Of a DNA stretch of 64,000 nt, positions 1 to 8,113 are shown one piece after another. Origin of the DNA: a virus; IMG/VR virus record IMGVR_UViG_3300026097_001223, positions 62,001-126,000 of that record. One strand, 5' to 3'. The notes beneath the pieces were generated by a model that saw nothing but the letters and a program-made list of their open reading frames with translations, was not told the origin of the DNA and ran no database searches. The position numbers were made by a program, and so were the translations under genes. How positions within the stretch are numbered: the first letter of the stretch is position 1; each line of letters begins with the position of its first letter.

Positions 1-240
1 TGTGGCTTTGCCTGGATAGATGTTTACAAGGTTCGATCCAACAGCCGACTAGGAAAAGCACTCGCAAGTGTTGGATTTCGAAAGAGCTACACCGGCGGTC
101 TTCAACTGTGGAACGGACGCGACGGTTGGTACTTTGGTCAGAGCGTCGATGCCGCAGAAGCTGGTGCTCGAGCTTACGCTGATGTATTCCGAGCAGAACT
201 TGGATACGACAATGTTTACGCCGGCAGCCGGTTAGATTGA
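1..240 (+). CDS. Hypothetical phage protein, 5'-truncated by window edge
   Basis: The first base of the window lies inside an open frame that runs in frame 1 to a TGA at 238-240, giving the last 79 residues of a protein. The visible part is basic and aromatic, with a GFRKSYTGGLQLW stretch and an alanine-rich helix before the C-terminal AGSRLD. I do not recognise a domain. It is followed 9 nt later by the SleB-like hydrolase on the same strand, so the two are probably co-transcribed. The start and total length are unknown. Confidence 0.7.
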   Translation, partial: CGFAWIDVYKVRSNSRLGKALASVGFRKSYTGGLQLWNGRDGWYFGQSVDAAEAGARAYADVFRAELGYDNVYAGSRLD

Positions 241-249
241 GGCTAGACA

Positions 250-705
250 ATGATCAATGAAATGTTACTGGCGCTAACCATGTCACTGGATCCTGTTCAA
301 GCCGATTGCTTGGCAAAAAACGTATACTTTGAAGCACGTAATCAAAGTGACGCAGGTGGTATTGCTGTGAGCCATGTGGTATTAAACAGGGTAAACAGCA
401 ATCGCTATCCTGACAACATCTGTGATGTTGTAACACAGGCAAAACGAAACAGTGTTGGTCAATTGATTCGTCACAAGTGTCAGTTTTCTTGGTATTGCGA
501 TGGACTCAGTGATTGGCCAAAAGAACCTGCTGCCTGGAAGCATGCACAATCACTAGCAAGACAAGCATACTTGTTGCACAAGAACGGGTTCGACCTAACT
601 GATGGTAGTTTGTTTTATCATACAAAAGCTGTTAACCCGCGTTGGAACAGAAACATGACACCAGTGATGGTAGTCGACGACCATATTTTTTGGCGCGATG
701 ACTAA
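250..705 (+). CDS. SleB-like cell wall hydrolase
   Basis: A 151-residue protein matching the Hydrolase_2 (SleB/CwlJ) family, which cuts peptidoglycan. The family signature is visible as LAKNVYFEARNQS at residues 21-33, containing the conserved glutamate E28, followed by VSHVVLNRV and the CQFSWYCDG segment. The C-terminal half carries ALYFH-like aromatic residues (SLFYHTKAV). No signal peptide is obvious, so it would need a holin or act from the virion. In phages this family serves lysis or cell entry. It follows the truncated gene at the window edge and precedes a strong promoter, so it probably ends a transcription unit. Confidence 0.85.
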   Translation: MINEMLLALTMSLDPVQADCLAKNVYFEARNQSDAGGIAVSHVVLNRVNSNRYPDNICDVVTQAKRNSVGQLIRHKCQFSWYCDGLSDWPKEPAAWKHAQSLARQAYLLHKNGFDLTDGSLFYHTKAVNPRWNRNMTPVMVVDDHIFWRDD

Positions 706-709
706 TAGG

Positions 710-738
710 TTGACACAGCACCTGAACTAGCCTATACT
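710..738 (+). promoter_or_regulatory. Sigma70-type early promoter
   Basis: TTGACA at 710-715, 17-nt spacer, TATACT at 733-738, followed by TAATAAT. It sits between the hydrolase and the 802 gene and matches the promoters at 3668 and 53818 almost base for base. Confidence 0.85.
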
Positions 739-801
739 TAATAATGTAGCGAGAGGTATTGCACCGTATCGCAGTTTTATAGCAAAATGGAGAATAGCTA
801 A

Positions 802-1317
802 ATGGCTACTAAATTAGAAAACCTTCCATTGGAAATAGCACATTTCCAAGCATTTCGCAAATACATCCCCAAAAATGAAACTCTGTGTGTAGACAGTGTA
901 AAAACCTTACTTGAAATGGGTGCACTGCAGATCAGCACACTGTTTGAACATGCACTAGCAAACTATTGCGGCACTGAAGTAACCAGCACAGACGAAGCAG
1001 ATCTAAGCTGTGGTGCTGACGCTAAACTAACAACTGTGCGTACATACCGCTACGGCAAAAGCTATGGAGCTCCTGTAACAGGTGTTTATACCAAAACTGG
1101 CGACTTGCTGGTCCAATGCTACGAGCGCAAGCAAAACAAATTCTACTATTTCCGTATCCCACGTGTTGCTTACTGTCATATTCCAAAGACCAGCAACATT
1201 GAAATTCCCTTTTATTTAGATGGCACTCCCAAGCGCGAAAACGCCTGCGCTGTAAATTGGTATCAATTTGAGTGTGCTAGTTTTGAAGATATGTGCAATG
1301 AGGAGTACATGGCATGA
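802..1317 (+). CDS. Hypothetical protein, first gene of a ParB/HNH-like cassette
   Basis: A 171-residue protein transcribed from the promoter at 710-738. I do not recognise the family with confidence. The central stretch carries acidic residues followed by a D-A-K triplet (D73-A74-K75), which together with E50 and D67 could be a degenerate PD-(D/E)XK nuclease site, but the spacing is not canonical. The C-terminal half is rich in Tyr, Phe and Cys (ERKQNKFYYFRIP). The stop overlaps the ATG of the next gene by 4 nt, so translation is probably coupled and the products may act together. Confidence 0.75.
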   Translation: MATKLENLPLEIAHFQAFRKYIPKNETLCVDSVKTLLEMGALQISTLFEHALANYCGTEVTSTDEADLSCGADAKLTTVRTYRYGKSYGAPVTGVYTKTGDLLVQCYERKQNKFYYFRIPRVAYCHIPKTSNIEIPFYLDGTPKRENACAVNWYQFECASFEDMCNEEYMA

Positions 1318-2354
1318 CACGACTAGTTAAAAAATTCACCGACGTAGTAAATGAAGTACGTCTTGAGATGCAAGCAAGCAAAGGCATCACCCAGGCCGAT
1401 CTTGATAAATTTCGTGATAGAGTAGACGGCAATGGACACCAGTTTCCTGAAGGTTCCAACATGGTGCCATTTGCAGATCAATGGTTAGATTACGAAGTTC
1501 AACGTGCAGCTATTCCGGATCACATTCTCAACATTATGAAGAATTACGATCCTCGTTTGTGTGGTCCAGCCAGTGCATGCCAAGTTGCTGGTGAAGATTA
1601 CACAACCATATATGATGGACAACAACGTAGTATTGCAACAGCTTTGTTAGGGTTTACAGCTGGACCTTGCAACGTTGTGGTCACTGATGACCCGGCATTT
1701 CCTAGTTATGCATTTGAAATGCTCAACGAAACTGGTGTAAAGAAACTTATGCCTGCAGACTTGCACCGAAATGCTCTTACACGTTTTCGATTAGGGTCAC
1801 AAGAGCGAAGAAATATTCTTGCTCGTACACTGCAGGATCAATTTGATAATGCAGGCATTGATCTTGAAGACAAAGGAACACGCAAGAGTCCAAATCTTCG
1901 CGGAAATAATTCATACTACTTTTCGCACTTTAAGTATGCCTACAAGGGCATTCATCTAGACGAGTCGGGAAAAACACTGTTTCAGATTCTAGAAGCAATT
2001 CGGTCAGTGTTTCCGAGAAACGACGAAATTGACCAGGGTGTGTTCATTGGCTTGTATGAACTGGCACGACTGGACAGTCGGCAAGAACTGCCACCGATGT
2101 GGATGCAGCGAGTGCTATACAGTGTAGCAAAATATTTTGACAGTTCATCGACTTTGCACAGTAAAGCCAAGCTTCAGCATGCTCATGTGTTTCCTGGTGC
2201 TAGCTGGAGTGCTCCTAGTGCAATGGCAAACTTCCTGCGAGAACTGTACATCATGGAAGGCGGCAGTATTCCGCTTCCGTATCACGGTGTAGGTGCTATG
2301 ATGGATGTGGCAATCAACCCTGCTCCTGGCTTATTTCCAACAAAGGTAGTATGA
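1314..2354 (+). CDS. ParB/DUF262-like protein with DGQQR motif
   Basis: A 346-residue protein. Residues 60-135 look like a ParB/sulfiredoxin-fold domain: a helix (IPDHILNIMKNYDP), then a strand leading into DGQQR at 101-105, followed by SIATALLGF and a short strand. DGQQR/DGQHR is the signature of ParB-like NTPases and of DUF262 (GmrS-type) proteins. The rest, about 210 residues, is mainly helical and unrecognised. It is translationally linked to the genes before (ATGA overlap) and after (1-nt gap). The neighbour at 2356 has an HNH-like EHIVP motif, so the pair resembles a split GmrSD-like nuclease. That functional reading is inference. Confidence 0.7.
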   Translation: MTRLVKKFTDVVNEVRLEMQASKGITQADLDKFRDRVDGNGHQFPEGSNMVPFADQWLDYEVQRAAIPDHILNIMKNYDPRLCGPASACQVAGEDYTTIYDGQQRSIATALLGFTAGPCNVVVTDDPAFPSYAFEMLNETGVKKLMPADLHRNALTRFRLGSQERRNILARTLQDQFDNAGIDLEDKGTRKSPNLRGNNSYYFSHFKYAYKGIHLDESGKTLFQILEAIRSVFPRNDEIDQGVFIGLYELARLDSRQELPPMWMQRVLYSVAKYFDSSSTLHSKAKLQHAHVFPGASWSAPSAMANFLRELYIMEGGSIPLPYHGVGAMMDVAINPAPGLFPTKVV

Positions 2355-2355
2355 C

Positions 2356-2919
2356 ATGACTTTACAAGAAAGCATTGAAAATTTCCGTCAGCCTGTGTAT
2401 GTGCGTACTCGTCGTAGCCCTGAAACTTATGCCGCTACTGCCAAATACGTTGTACGCAGACTCAATGAACTTTGCGACGAGTATGATGCCACACGCAATG
2501 ATCAACAAACCGCTAGGTTGATTCGTGACGATGTTGACAATGCATTACGCAGATATCATGAGTATTGTATTAAACAAAACATTGGTGCGCACTACATTGA
2601 TCAGCACTGTGAGGACAATGGCATATTTGAGCACATTGTTCCTAACAGACTTGTGAGAGACATGCTGTTACATGATGTTATTACACCAGAGCAAGCATGT
2701 AATATGCCAACCTGTCGATTAAGTCGCGACAAGGATGTCCTGTTACGCGAAGCAGGCTGGACTAGTCGGACACCGGACATTTTCAATTTCTGGACAAGAT
2801 ACACCAACTGTTTTCCTGTAGATGGAGTGTTTGTTACACACGATGGAGTTGAAATATCCAGTGCTATGACACTGCTAGATCATTTCGAAATGTATGATCA
2901 CCTAGTAATCGGTCATTAA
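2356..2919 (+). CDS. HNH-like protein downstream of ParB/DUF262-like gene
   Basis: A 187-residue protein. FEHIVPNRLV (residues 91-100) resembles the first half of an HNH/His-Me finger, as in the EHI(L/V)P motif of DUF1524 nucleases, and is followed by C115 and C120 and a C-terminal SRDKD segment. A catalytic role is therefore possible but not proven, because I cannot place the second and third catalytic residues with confidence. The N-terminal 70 residues are helical and charged. It starts 1 nt after the previous stop and overlaps the convergent gene at 2902-3639 by 18 nt. Confidence 0.7.
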   Translation: MTLQESIENFRQPVYVRTRRSPETYAATAKYVVRRLNELCDEYDATRNDQQTARLIRDDVDNALRRYHEYCIKQNIGAHYIDQHCEDNGIFEHIVPNRLVRDMLLHDVITPEQACNMPTCRLSRDKDVLLREAGWTSRTPDIFNFWTRYTNCFPVDGVFVTHDGVEISSAMTLLDHFEMYDHLVIGH

Positions 2920-3639
2920 TTTTTCAACTACCTGTTTGATTTGATCTTTTGTAATGTTGTTATTAAATGTTTGTTGATTGAAATTTGTTACAAAGTTTAT
3001 CCAGTTAGCTATTAGCTGATCGTCATTGTCTAAATTTAAAACGTCGAGTATCTGTTCGGCACCGCTGGGTTCAGCTAAGACATTGTAGTCTATAGACAGA
3101 GATTGAAAAACAGAGCAGTCATAAAAATCCTGTAGATCACGAGTTTGCTCTAACTTAGTGAAAGAATAGTTTGCAAATTTTTGTGGTAAATGACAAAAAG
3201 AGTCATACAAAAAATCTGTGATTGAATCAATATCGAACTGTGGTTTGAATACAAGCATTTTAAAAATGTCAGTTGCATTGAAACTTTTGATAATTTTTTT
3301 TGCCTGTGCAAGATGTCCAAATTTTGATGCTATAAATTTTTCTGCATTAGGATTATAATTGCGTGTCCCATAGTCAGCTGTTAACGTATCATTGAAAGCA
3401 TTGTTTGGTAAACCAAAGTATGCCCAGTTATTAACCGTATCATTGATATCATTATTCCAGTTACTGTTAATATTTGGCACACATTGCGGATGATTAAGTA
3501 GAATTTGCAGTGCATGTTTCAGTCGTGCACTGCCATTTGGAGCTATTAATAAAATATGAGTGTGCCATTTTTGATTGTCAAATGCATCATAAAAATAATC
3601 GTAAGTGGGACAGGATGGATCTATCGGAAGAGTTCTCAT
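2902..3639 (-). CDS. Hypothetical protein, possible P-loop/sulfotransferase-like
   Basis: An AT-rich minus-strand gene lying alone between plus-strand operons. I place the start at the ATG at 3639 (245 residues). Starting farther upstream, at 3744, would run the gene across the early promoter at 3668-3696. Near the N-terminus, HILLIAPNGSARLKHAL followed by LLNHP recalls the 5'-phosphosulfate loop of sulfotransferases (strand, small-residue loop, helix, then L-x-x-HP), but the match is weak. The rest is helical, rich in Asn and Phe. Base composition is lower in GC than the flanking genes, like the glycosyltransferase-like genes elsewhere in the window, which hints at separate acquisition. Confidence 0.65.
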   Translation of the reverse strand: MRTLPIDPSCPTYDYFYDAFDNQKWHTHILLIAPNGSARLKHALQILLNHPQCVPNINSNWNNDINDTVNNWAYFGLPNNAFNDTLTADYGTRNYNPNAEKFIASKFGHLAQAKKIIKSFNATDIFKMLVFKPQFDIDSITDFLYDSFCHLPQKFANYSFTKLEQTRDLQDFYDCSVFQSLSIDYNVLAEPSGAEQILDVLNLDNDDQLIANWINFVTNFNQQTFNNNITKDQIKQVVEKLMTDY

Positions 3640-3667
3640 TACATTAGTTATCTTTTGTATAAAAAGG

Positions 3668-3696
3668 TTGACCTTTCTGACTAGATCGGCTATACT
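3668..3696 (+). promoter_or_regulatory. Sigma70-type early promoter
   Basis: AAAAAGGTTGACC, 17-nt spacer, TATACTAATAAT. TTGACC is at 3668-3673 and TATACT at 3691-3696, 28 nt before the start of the 3724 gene. The flanks are nearly identical to the promoter at 53818-53846. Confidence 0.88.
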
Positions 3697-3723
3697 AATA
3701 ATATAGACAGTGAGGAGAGAACA

Positions 3724-3942
3724 ATGAAAGTTGAAGTTGGGCAAAAGATTTACGGGCAGTACGGTGCAATGATTCCAACAGTGTATGGTGTTGTTGATCG
3801 CATTGACGACAACGGTGTTGTTTACTTTAGTGATCGTTATTCACCTGAAGAAGTTTACACAACACCACAGGAATACATCAAGCCTATCAAAGGCAATGCC
3901 AGTATTGAAGAACTTCCACTTGCAGTAGGAGTATATGCATGA
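3724..3942 (+). CDS. Small hypothetical early protein (72 aa)
   Basis: First gene after the promoter at 3668-3696, with a GAGGAG ribosome binding site about 8 nt before the ATG. The protein is beta-rich: the N-terminal KVEVGQKIYG and the central VYGVVDRIDDNGVVYF look like a small SH3/KOW-type barrel, but I cannot assign a family. It overlaps the next ATG by 4 nt. Position and promoter suggest an early, well-expressed gene. Confidence 0.8.
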   Translation: MKVEVGQKIYGQYGAMIPTVYGVVDRIDDNGVVYFSDRYSPEEVYTTPQEYIKPIKGNASIEELPLAVGVYA

Positions 3943-4160
3943 AAACAGTAAAGACAGTGTTTAGCGAATTGCTAGCACAAGGCACCGAGTGTGGCGTATG
4001 GACTGACAAAACGCAGATTGATTTGGAATCCATGTTACACGATTTTGAAACTGCTGAACGCAACATGCAAAATGTATTACCATACATGAAACGCCTATGC
4101 GAAGCAAAAGAAAGTTCAACCAAACTCAAGCGTTTACGTGAAAGGGCGTTGGCATTATGA
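3939..4160 (+). CDS. Small hypothetical early protein (73 aa)
   Basis: A mostly helical, charged 73-residue protein with no recognised domain. It overlaps both its neighbours by 4 nt (ATGA type), so it is the middle member of a translationally coupled three-gene early operon ending in the SprT-like metalloprotease. The basic C-terminus (KLKRLRERALAL) could bind nucleic acid or a partner protein, but this is a guess. Confidence 0.75.
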   Translation: MKTVKTVFSELLAQGTECGVWTDKTQIDLESMLHDFETAERNMQNVLPYMKRLCEAKESSTKLKRLRERALAL

Positions 4161-4645
4161 AAATTTATTTCAACAATCTCAGTCAGTACGCTGTGCAAAA
4201 GAATCAAGTGCAAGGGGTGCTGGAGTATTGTGCCAGTCAACTGTTGGACAAAGATCTTTACAATGCATTGGTGCTAGACATCAACGTAGAACGAGACTTT
4301 GGTTACGATGCAGAAGCAGGTGTGCATGACGATGAGTGGGACGATGTTGCGCCTTGCTTGTTTGCAATCACACTGGACCGGACGCTGGTAGAAGGCGATA
4401 TGGAGACACTGCTGAAAACACTGTGTCATGAAATGGTTCATATCAAGCAGTACATGACCGGTGAGCTCCGAGCAACAGCCAATAGCTTTGAATACAAAGG
4501 CACAGAATACAGCCTAGAGCAACCTGTGTCGCTTGCTGAGTATTATGCTTTTCCGTGGGAAGTAGAAGCCTACGGATTGGAACGTGCATTGTATTTCGGT
4601 TACACTGAAAATGCAAATGTTCTTGACAAACTATTGGCAGCCTAG
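4157..4645 (+). CDS. SprT-like zinc metalloprotease
   Basis: A 162-residue protein with a zincin signature: HEMVH at residues 91-95, preceded by a hydrophobic helix (LLKTLC), and a probable third ligand in PWEVEAYG at 133-140. The order matches SprT/Spartan-like proteases, which are common in T4-like marine phages, where their target is unknown. In cells the family handles DNA-protein crosslinks. It is the last gene of the early operon that starts at 3724, and the promoter for the AAA ATPase lies in its last codons. Confidence 0.82.
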   Translation: MKIYFNNLSQYAVQKNQVQGVLEYCASQLLDKDLYNALVLDINVERDFGYDAEAGVHDDEWDDVAPCLFAITLDRTLVEGDMETLLKTLCHEMVHIKQYMTGELRATANSFEYKGTEYSLEQPVSLAEYYAFPWEVEAYGLERALYFGYTENANVLDKLLAA

Positions 4646-4651
4646 TATTAT
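4623..4651 (+). promoter_or_regulatory. Sigma70-type promoter
   Basis: TTGACA at 4623-4628, 17-nt spacer, TATTAT at 4646-4651, overlapping the 3' end of the SprT-like gene and 33 nt before the AAA ATPase ATG. Confidence 0.75.
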
Positions 4652-4683
4652 AATAGAACAGTAAACAAAAGAGAGCTAGACAT

Positions 4684-5697
4684 ATGAATACTGTACTAAT
4701 TAAACAAGGTGTGTATCGCAACACCGAAATCGAAAACCAGGTGTTTGAGCTGGTACGCCCAGTTACACGCGGTAAAAAAGGCACCTACATCACAGTGCGG
4801 AACGACGGTTCTTTTGACGGTCCGGATAATATTCGAGTAAGTATTGATAATCACAACAGTGTAGAGTTTGCTGGAGGCGCTGTGAAAAACGGAGTTGTAG
4901 AATTTAAGAAAACCAAAACCGAAAGTGACGAAGAAGTCATGGAGCGTATTGGCAAACGTTTTGATATTTTGCACGACATGACGCGAGCTGCTATCAACGG
5001 CGATGTCCGTGCTATGATTGTTACAGGTCCTCCAGGTGTAGGTAAGAGCTTTGGTGTAGAATATGAGCTTGAAAAAAGCAGTATCTTTGATCGCATCGGC
5101 GGCAACAACACCAAGTACGAAGTGATTAAAGGCGCAATGACACCTGTAGGTTTGTATGCCACACTGTACAAGCATTCAGACAAAAATCATGTGCTGGTGT
5201 TTGATGACTGTGACTCAATCCTGCTAGACGATTTGAGTTTGAACATTCTCAAAGCCGCACTGGATTCAGGCAAGAAGCGTAGAATCTACTGGAATGCAGA
5301 TTCAAGCAAACTGCGCGGAGAAGGTATTCCTAACAGTTTTGACTTCCACGGCAGTGTGATTTTTATTACGAACCTAAAGTTCGAACATATCAAGAGCAAA
5401 AAACTTAAAGATCACCTAGATGCATTGCAGAGTCGCTGTCACTATCTTGACTTAACAATGGATACCATGCGAGATTGTTTCTTGCGTATTAAACAGATCT
5501 TCCGTAAAGGTGAGCTGTTTCGAGATTACAAGTTCACTCCAGAAGTGGGCGAAGAGATTCTTGACTTTATGGATAAGAATCAAAACAGGTTGCGCGAGAT
5601 GAGTTTGCGAATGGCACTTAAAATTGCTGATCTCACTCGTGTTTCATCCGACAACTGGCGAGAGCTTGCCGAAAGCACTTGTATGCGTCGGGTTTAA
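4684..5697 (+). CDS. AAA-family ATPase
   Basis: A 337-residue single-domain AAA ATPase. The Walker A motif GPPGVGKS is at residues 115-122, Walker B is LVFDD at 171-175, and a sensor-like FITN motif follows. The C-terminal third is helical, as in the AAA lid. An N-terminal beta-rich extension of about 80 residues precedes the ATPase. Proteins of this layout are frequent and mostly uncharacterised in T4-like cyanophages and pelagic phages. It has its own promoter at 4623-4651 and is closed by the terminator at 5749-5779, so it forms a monocistronic unit. Confidence 0.85.
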   Translation: MNTVLIKQGVYRNTEIENQVFELVRPVTRGKKGTYITVRNDGSFDGPDNIRVSIDNHNSVEFAGGAVKNGVVEFKKTKTESDEEVMERIGKRFDILHDMTRAAINGDVRAMIVTGPPGVGKSFGVEYELEKSSIFDRIGGNNTKYEVIKGAMTPVGLYATLYKHSDKNHVLVFDDCDSILLDDLSLNILKAALDSGKKRRIYWNADSSKLRGEGIPNSFDFHGSVIFITNLKFEHIKSKKLKDHLDALQSRCHYLDLTMDTMRDCFLRIKQIFRKGELFRDYKFTPEVGEEILDFMDKNQNRLREMSLRMALKIADLTRVSSDNWRELAESTCMRRV

Positions 5698-5702
5698 AGA
5701 GT

Positions 5703-5741
5703 TCAGGTTATCACTCACTGTCTAGCTCCTCGATAACCTGA
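5703..5741 (+). other. Perfect 10-bp inverted repeat (hairpin)
   Basis: TCAGGTTATC at 5703-5712 pairs perfectly with GATAACCTGA at 5732-5741 around a 19-nt loop, just after the AAA ATPase stop and before the terminator. It has no U tract of its own. It could protect the mRNA 3' end, be a protein-binding site or be a small structured RNA. Confidence 0.6.
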
Positions 5742-5748
5742 TCAATTA

Positions 5749-5779
5749 GGGCACCCTTTCGGGGGTGCCCATTTTTTCT
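5749..5779 (+). terminator. Rho-independent terminator
   Basis: GGGCACCC (5749-5756), a TTTCGG loop and GGGTGCCC (5763-5770), followed by ATTTTTTCT. This is a textbook strong terminator that ends the AAA ATPase unit. A GTG inside it (5765) is in frame with the next gene but is unlikely to be a start. Confidence 0.93.
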
Positions 5780-5782
5780 ATT

Positions 5783-6661
5783 ATGATTGTAAAAATATAT
5801 TTAGGACACAACTCACAGGACAGCGAACTGGTTTTACAATACCAGGTGCATGATACACCACTGGCTCGTGCATGGACAGAAAGACTAACAGCCGGCATGA
5901 GCTATCCAATTGACCATCCAGAAAGATTTTATGGGTGGAACAGCAAAGAACACGAATTAGACAATGCCACTGGGCAATTGTTACATGCTGTTAACACTGT
6001 GAATAGTCACAAAAAGATATTCTCAGACCCAGTGTCAGCCACAGACCAAGACTGGTTAAACAGTGTGCACACTGTGTTCGAAGATGTGCACGGCGGACTT
6101 GACCAGCAGGACACAGAATTTTTTCAAACTGCACCTGCAGAAGTGCAACGTGCGCTAGCCAATGTTAATGTGTATGTGCATGCTGTAGAAACTGCCGTGT
6201 CTGAGAAGTCAAATCCACGCTTTGTGGTAACACGCTGGGGCTTGCCCAAAACACATCTATTAGAAAAACAATGGATGAGTCAGTACGGTGTTGTTTCTCC
6301 ACCGTGGGGTAGCCTGGTGTTAAGCTATGTTGAAATTGGAAAGACCTTGGAAGATCTAGTGCATGATAACGAAGCACCCAGTGATCTAGGATTTAGACCT
6401 TGGAAACACTACAGTGCTGACTTTGTTGCTCGATTCTACGAAGAAGAAGACACTGTTAAAAAACTAAATCAAATGCGCTATGTGTTTGAATGGCATCGAG
6501 ACTGGTTTGAAGCCAGAGGCTTTGATCAGTTCGAAGATCCGCAACTGTTGCCCTTGCGATATCCTGTGGCACAGTTAATTGAAGAAATGCCCAGAGAAGA
6601 TCTCATTTACCATATTGGTAGGCATAATAGAGTAAAGCAAGTACAATTAATCCATGCGTGA
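5783..6661 (+). CDS. Hypothetical phage protein (292 aa)
   Basis: The start chosen is the ATG at 5783, because the upstream in-frame GTG lies inside the terminator hairpin. There is no good Shine-Dalgarno. The protein begins with a short strand (MIVKIYLGHN), then is mainly helical and acidic, with a WHRDWFEARGF stretch near the C-terminus. I do not recognise the family. It overlaps the uvsW start by 8 nt, so it is likely co-translated with the helicase and may belong to replication or recombination. Confidence 0.75.
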   Translation: MIVKIYLGHNSQDSELVLQYQVHDTPLARAWTERLTAGMSYPIDHPERFYGWNSKEHELDNATGQLLHAVNTVNSHKKIFSDPVSATDQDWLNSVHTVFEDVHGGLDQQDTEFFQTAPAEVQRALANVNVYVHAVETAVSEKSNPRFVVTRWGLPKTHLLEKQWMSQYGVVSPPWGSLVLSYVEIGKTLEDLVHDNEAPSDLGFRPWKHYSADFVARFYEEEDTVKKLNQMRYVFEWHRDWFEARGFDQFEDPQLLPLRYPVAQLIEEMPREDLIYHIGRHNRVKQVQLIHA

Positions 6662-8111
6662 ATGTAAACTAATCATCAAAGACGAAGTCAATGCCAAGAT
6701 CGAAGGACTAGACCTTGACACTCGTAAAAGGCTCACTAACAAGTTCAAGTATGAAGTGCCCTATGCTAGATATCTTCCAGCGGTTAAACTAGGACGATGG
6801 GACGGCAAAGTGGGATTCTTTCAACTGGGCGGCAGTACCTATATCAACCTATTGCCTGAGATATTAGAAGATCTAGAAAATCACGATTGGGATATTGAAC
6901 TGGAAGATCTTCGAGAATACCCAACGTCTTTTGGGTTTGAACCAGTTTACGAAAACACCTACAGTGACATACTTTGGCCAAAAGGACACCCAGCGGCTGG
7001 TAAAAGCATTGAACTGCGTGATTATCAAGTCAGCATTATCAATAGCTTTTTAGAAAACCCGCAGAGTATACAGGAAATTGCAACTGGTGCAGGCAAGACC
7101 ATTATGACTGCCGCACTCAGCGAACGTGTAGAGCAGTACGGCCGTAGTATTGTAATTGTGCCTAACAAGAGTCTTGTAACGCAAACAGAAAAAGACTATC
7201 GCAACATGCAACTGGACGTAGGTGTGTTCTATGGTGATAGAAAAGAGTTTGGACACAAACACACAATTTGCACATGGCAAAGTCTCAACGTGTTGTTAAA
7301 GAATACCAAGCGCGGCAGTGTAGATATCACAATTGGCGAATTTCTTGAAGATGTTGTGTGTGTAATTGTAGACGAAGTGCATCAAGCTAAAGCAGATGCG
7401 CTTAAAACTCTACTCACTGGTGTTATGAGTCGTGTGCCAATGCGCTGGGGACTAACTGGTACTATTCCTAAAGAACAGTTTGAATGGCAGGCAATTCATG
7501 TCGGTCTAGGTCCTGTGATCAATCAAGTGGCTGCTAGTGAACTACAGGATAGAGGGGTGTTGGCTCGTTGCAATGTTAATATTGTACAACTGGTAGATCA
7601 CGCTGAGCACCAAAATTATCAAAGTGAGCTTAAATATCTATTAGAAGAACCGGGCAGATTGGATACTATTGCCAATCTAGCACAATCAGTGAATGACTCA
7701 GGCAACACACTGATATTGGTTGACCGTATAAGTGCTGGCACTGCATTACAAGAACGCTTGCCTGACAGTGTGTTTATTTCTGGATCAACCAAAGCTGTAG
7801 ACAGACAAGACCACTATGACGAAGTACAAGAAGCGACAAACAAAATCATTATTGCAACCTATGGAGTTGCGGCTGTTGGGATTAATATTCCTAGGATATT
7901 CAATCTTGTTCTTGTCGAGCCTGGTAAGAGTTTTGTTAGAGTAATTCAAAGCATTGGCCGAGGCATTCGCAAGGCCGAAGACAAAGACCATGTAGAAATC
8001 TACGACATAACCAGTACATGTAGATTTGCTAAACGGCATTTGACTAAACGCAAGCAGTTTTATAAAGAAGCCAACTATCCTTTTCAGATTGAAAAATTGG
8101 AGTGGAAATAA
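6654..8111 (+). CDS. uvsW: UvsW-like superfamily 2 DNA helicase
   Basis: A 485-residue SF2 helicase closely matching T4 UvsW in length and layout. The N-terminal region (to about residue 115) is the UvsW-type DNA-binding part with LGRWDGKVGFF. The Q-motif region LRDYQ is at 121-125, motif I ATGAGKT at 143-149, DEVH at 240-243, GLTGT motif III, and the C-terminal motif VI QSIGRGIRK. UvsW unwinds branched DNA, reverses forks and drives the switch from origin- to recombination-dependent replication. It sits in a run of overlapping genes with small replication-associated proteins. Confidence 0.95.
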   Translation: MRECKLIIKDEVNAKIEGLDLDTRKRLTNKFKYEVPYARYLPAVKLGRWDGKVGFFQLGGSTYINLLPEILEDLENHDWDIELEDLREYPTSFGFEPVYENTYSDILWPKGHPAAGKSIELRDYQVSIINSFLENPQSIQEIATGAGKTIMTAALSERVEQYGRSIVIVPNKSLVTQTEKDYRNMQLDVGVFYGDRKEFGHKHTICTWQSLNVLLKNTKRGSVDITIGEFLEDVVCVIVDEVHQAKADALKTLLTGVMSRVPMRWGLTGTIPKEQFEWQAIHVGLGPVINQVAASELQDRGVLARCNVNIVQLVDHAEHQNYQSELKYLLEEPGRLDTIANLAQSVNDSGNTLILVDRISAGTALQERLPDSVFISGSTKAVDRQDHYDEVQEATNKIIIATYGVAAVGINIPRIFNLVLVEPGKSFVRVIQSIGRGIRKAEDKDHVEIYDITSTCRFAKRHLTKRKQFYKEANYPFQIEKLEWK

Positions 8112-8113
8112 TC

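Noticed and set aside
4696-5175. 159-codon minus-strand ORF opposite the AAA ATPase
   Set aside because: Low-complexity hydrophobic/His-rich translation, no ribosome binding site or homology; shadow of the real gene.
5765-5782. GTG start extending the 5783 gene
   Set aside because: The GTG lies inside the terminator stem, so a start there is unlikely.
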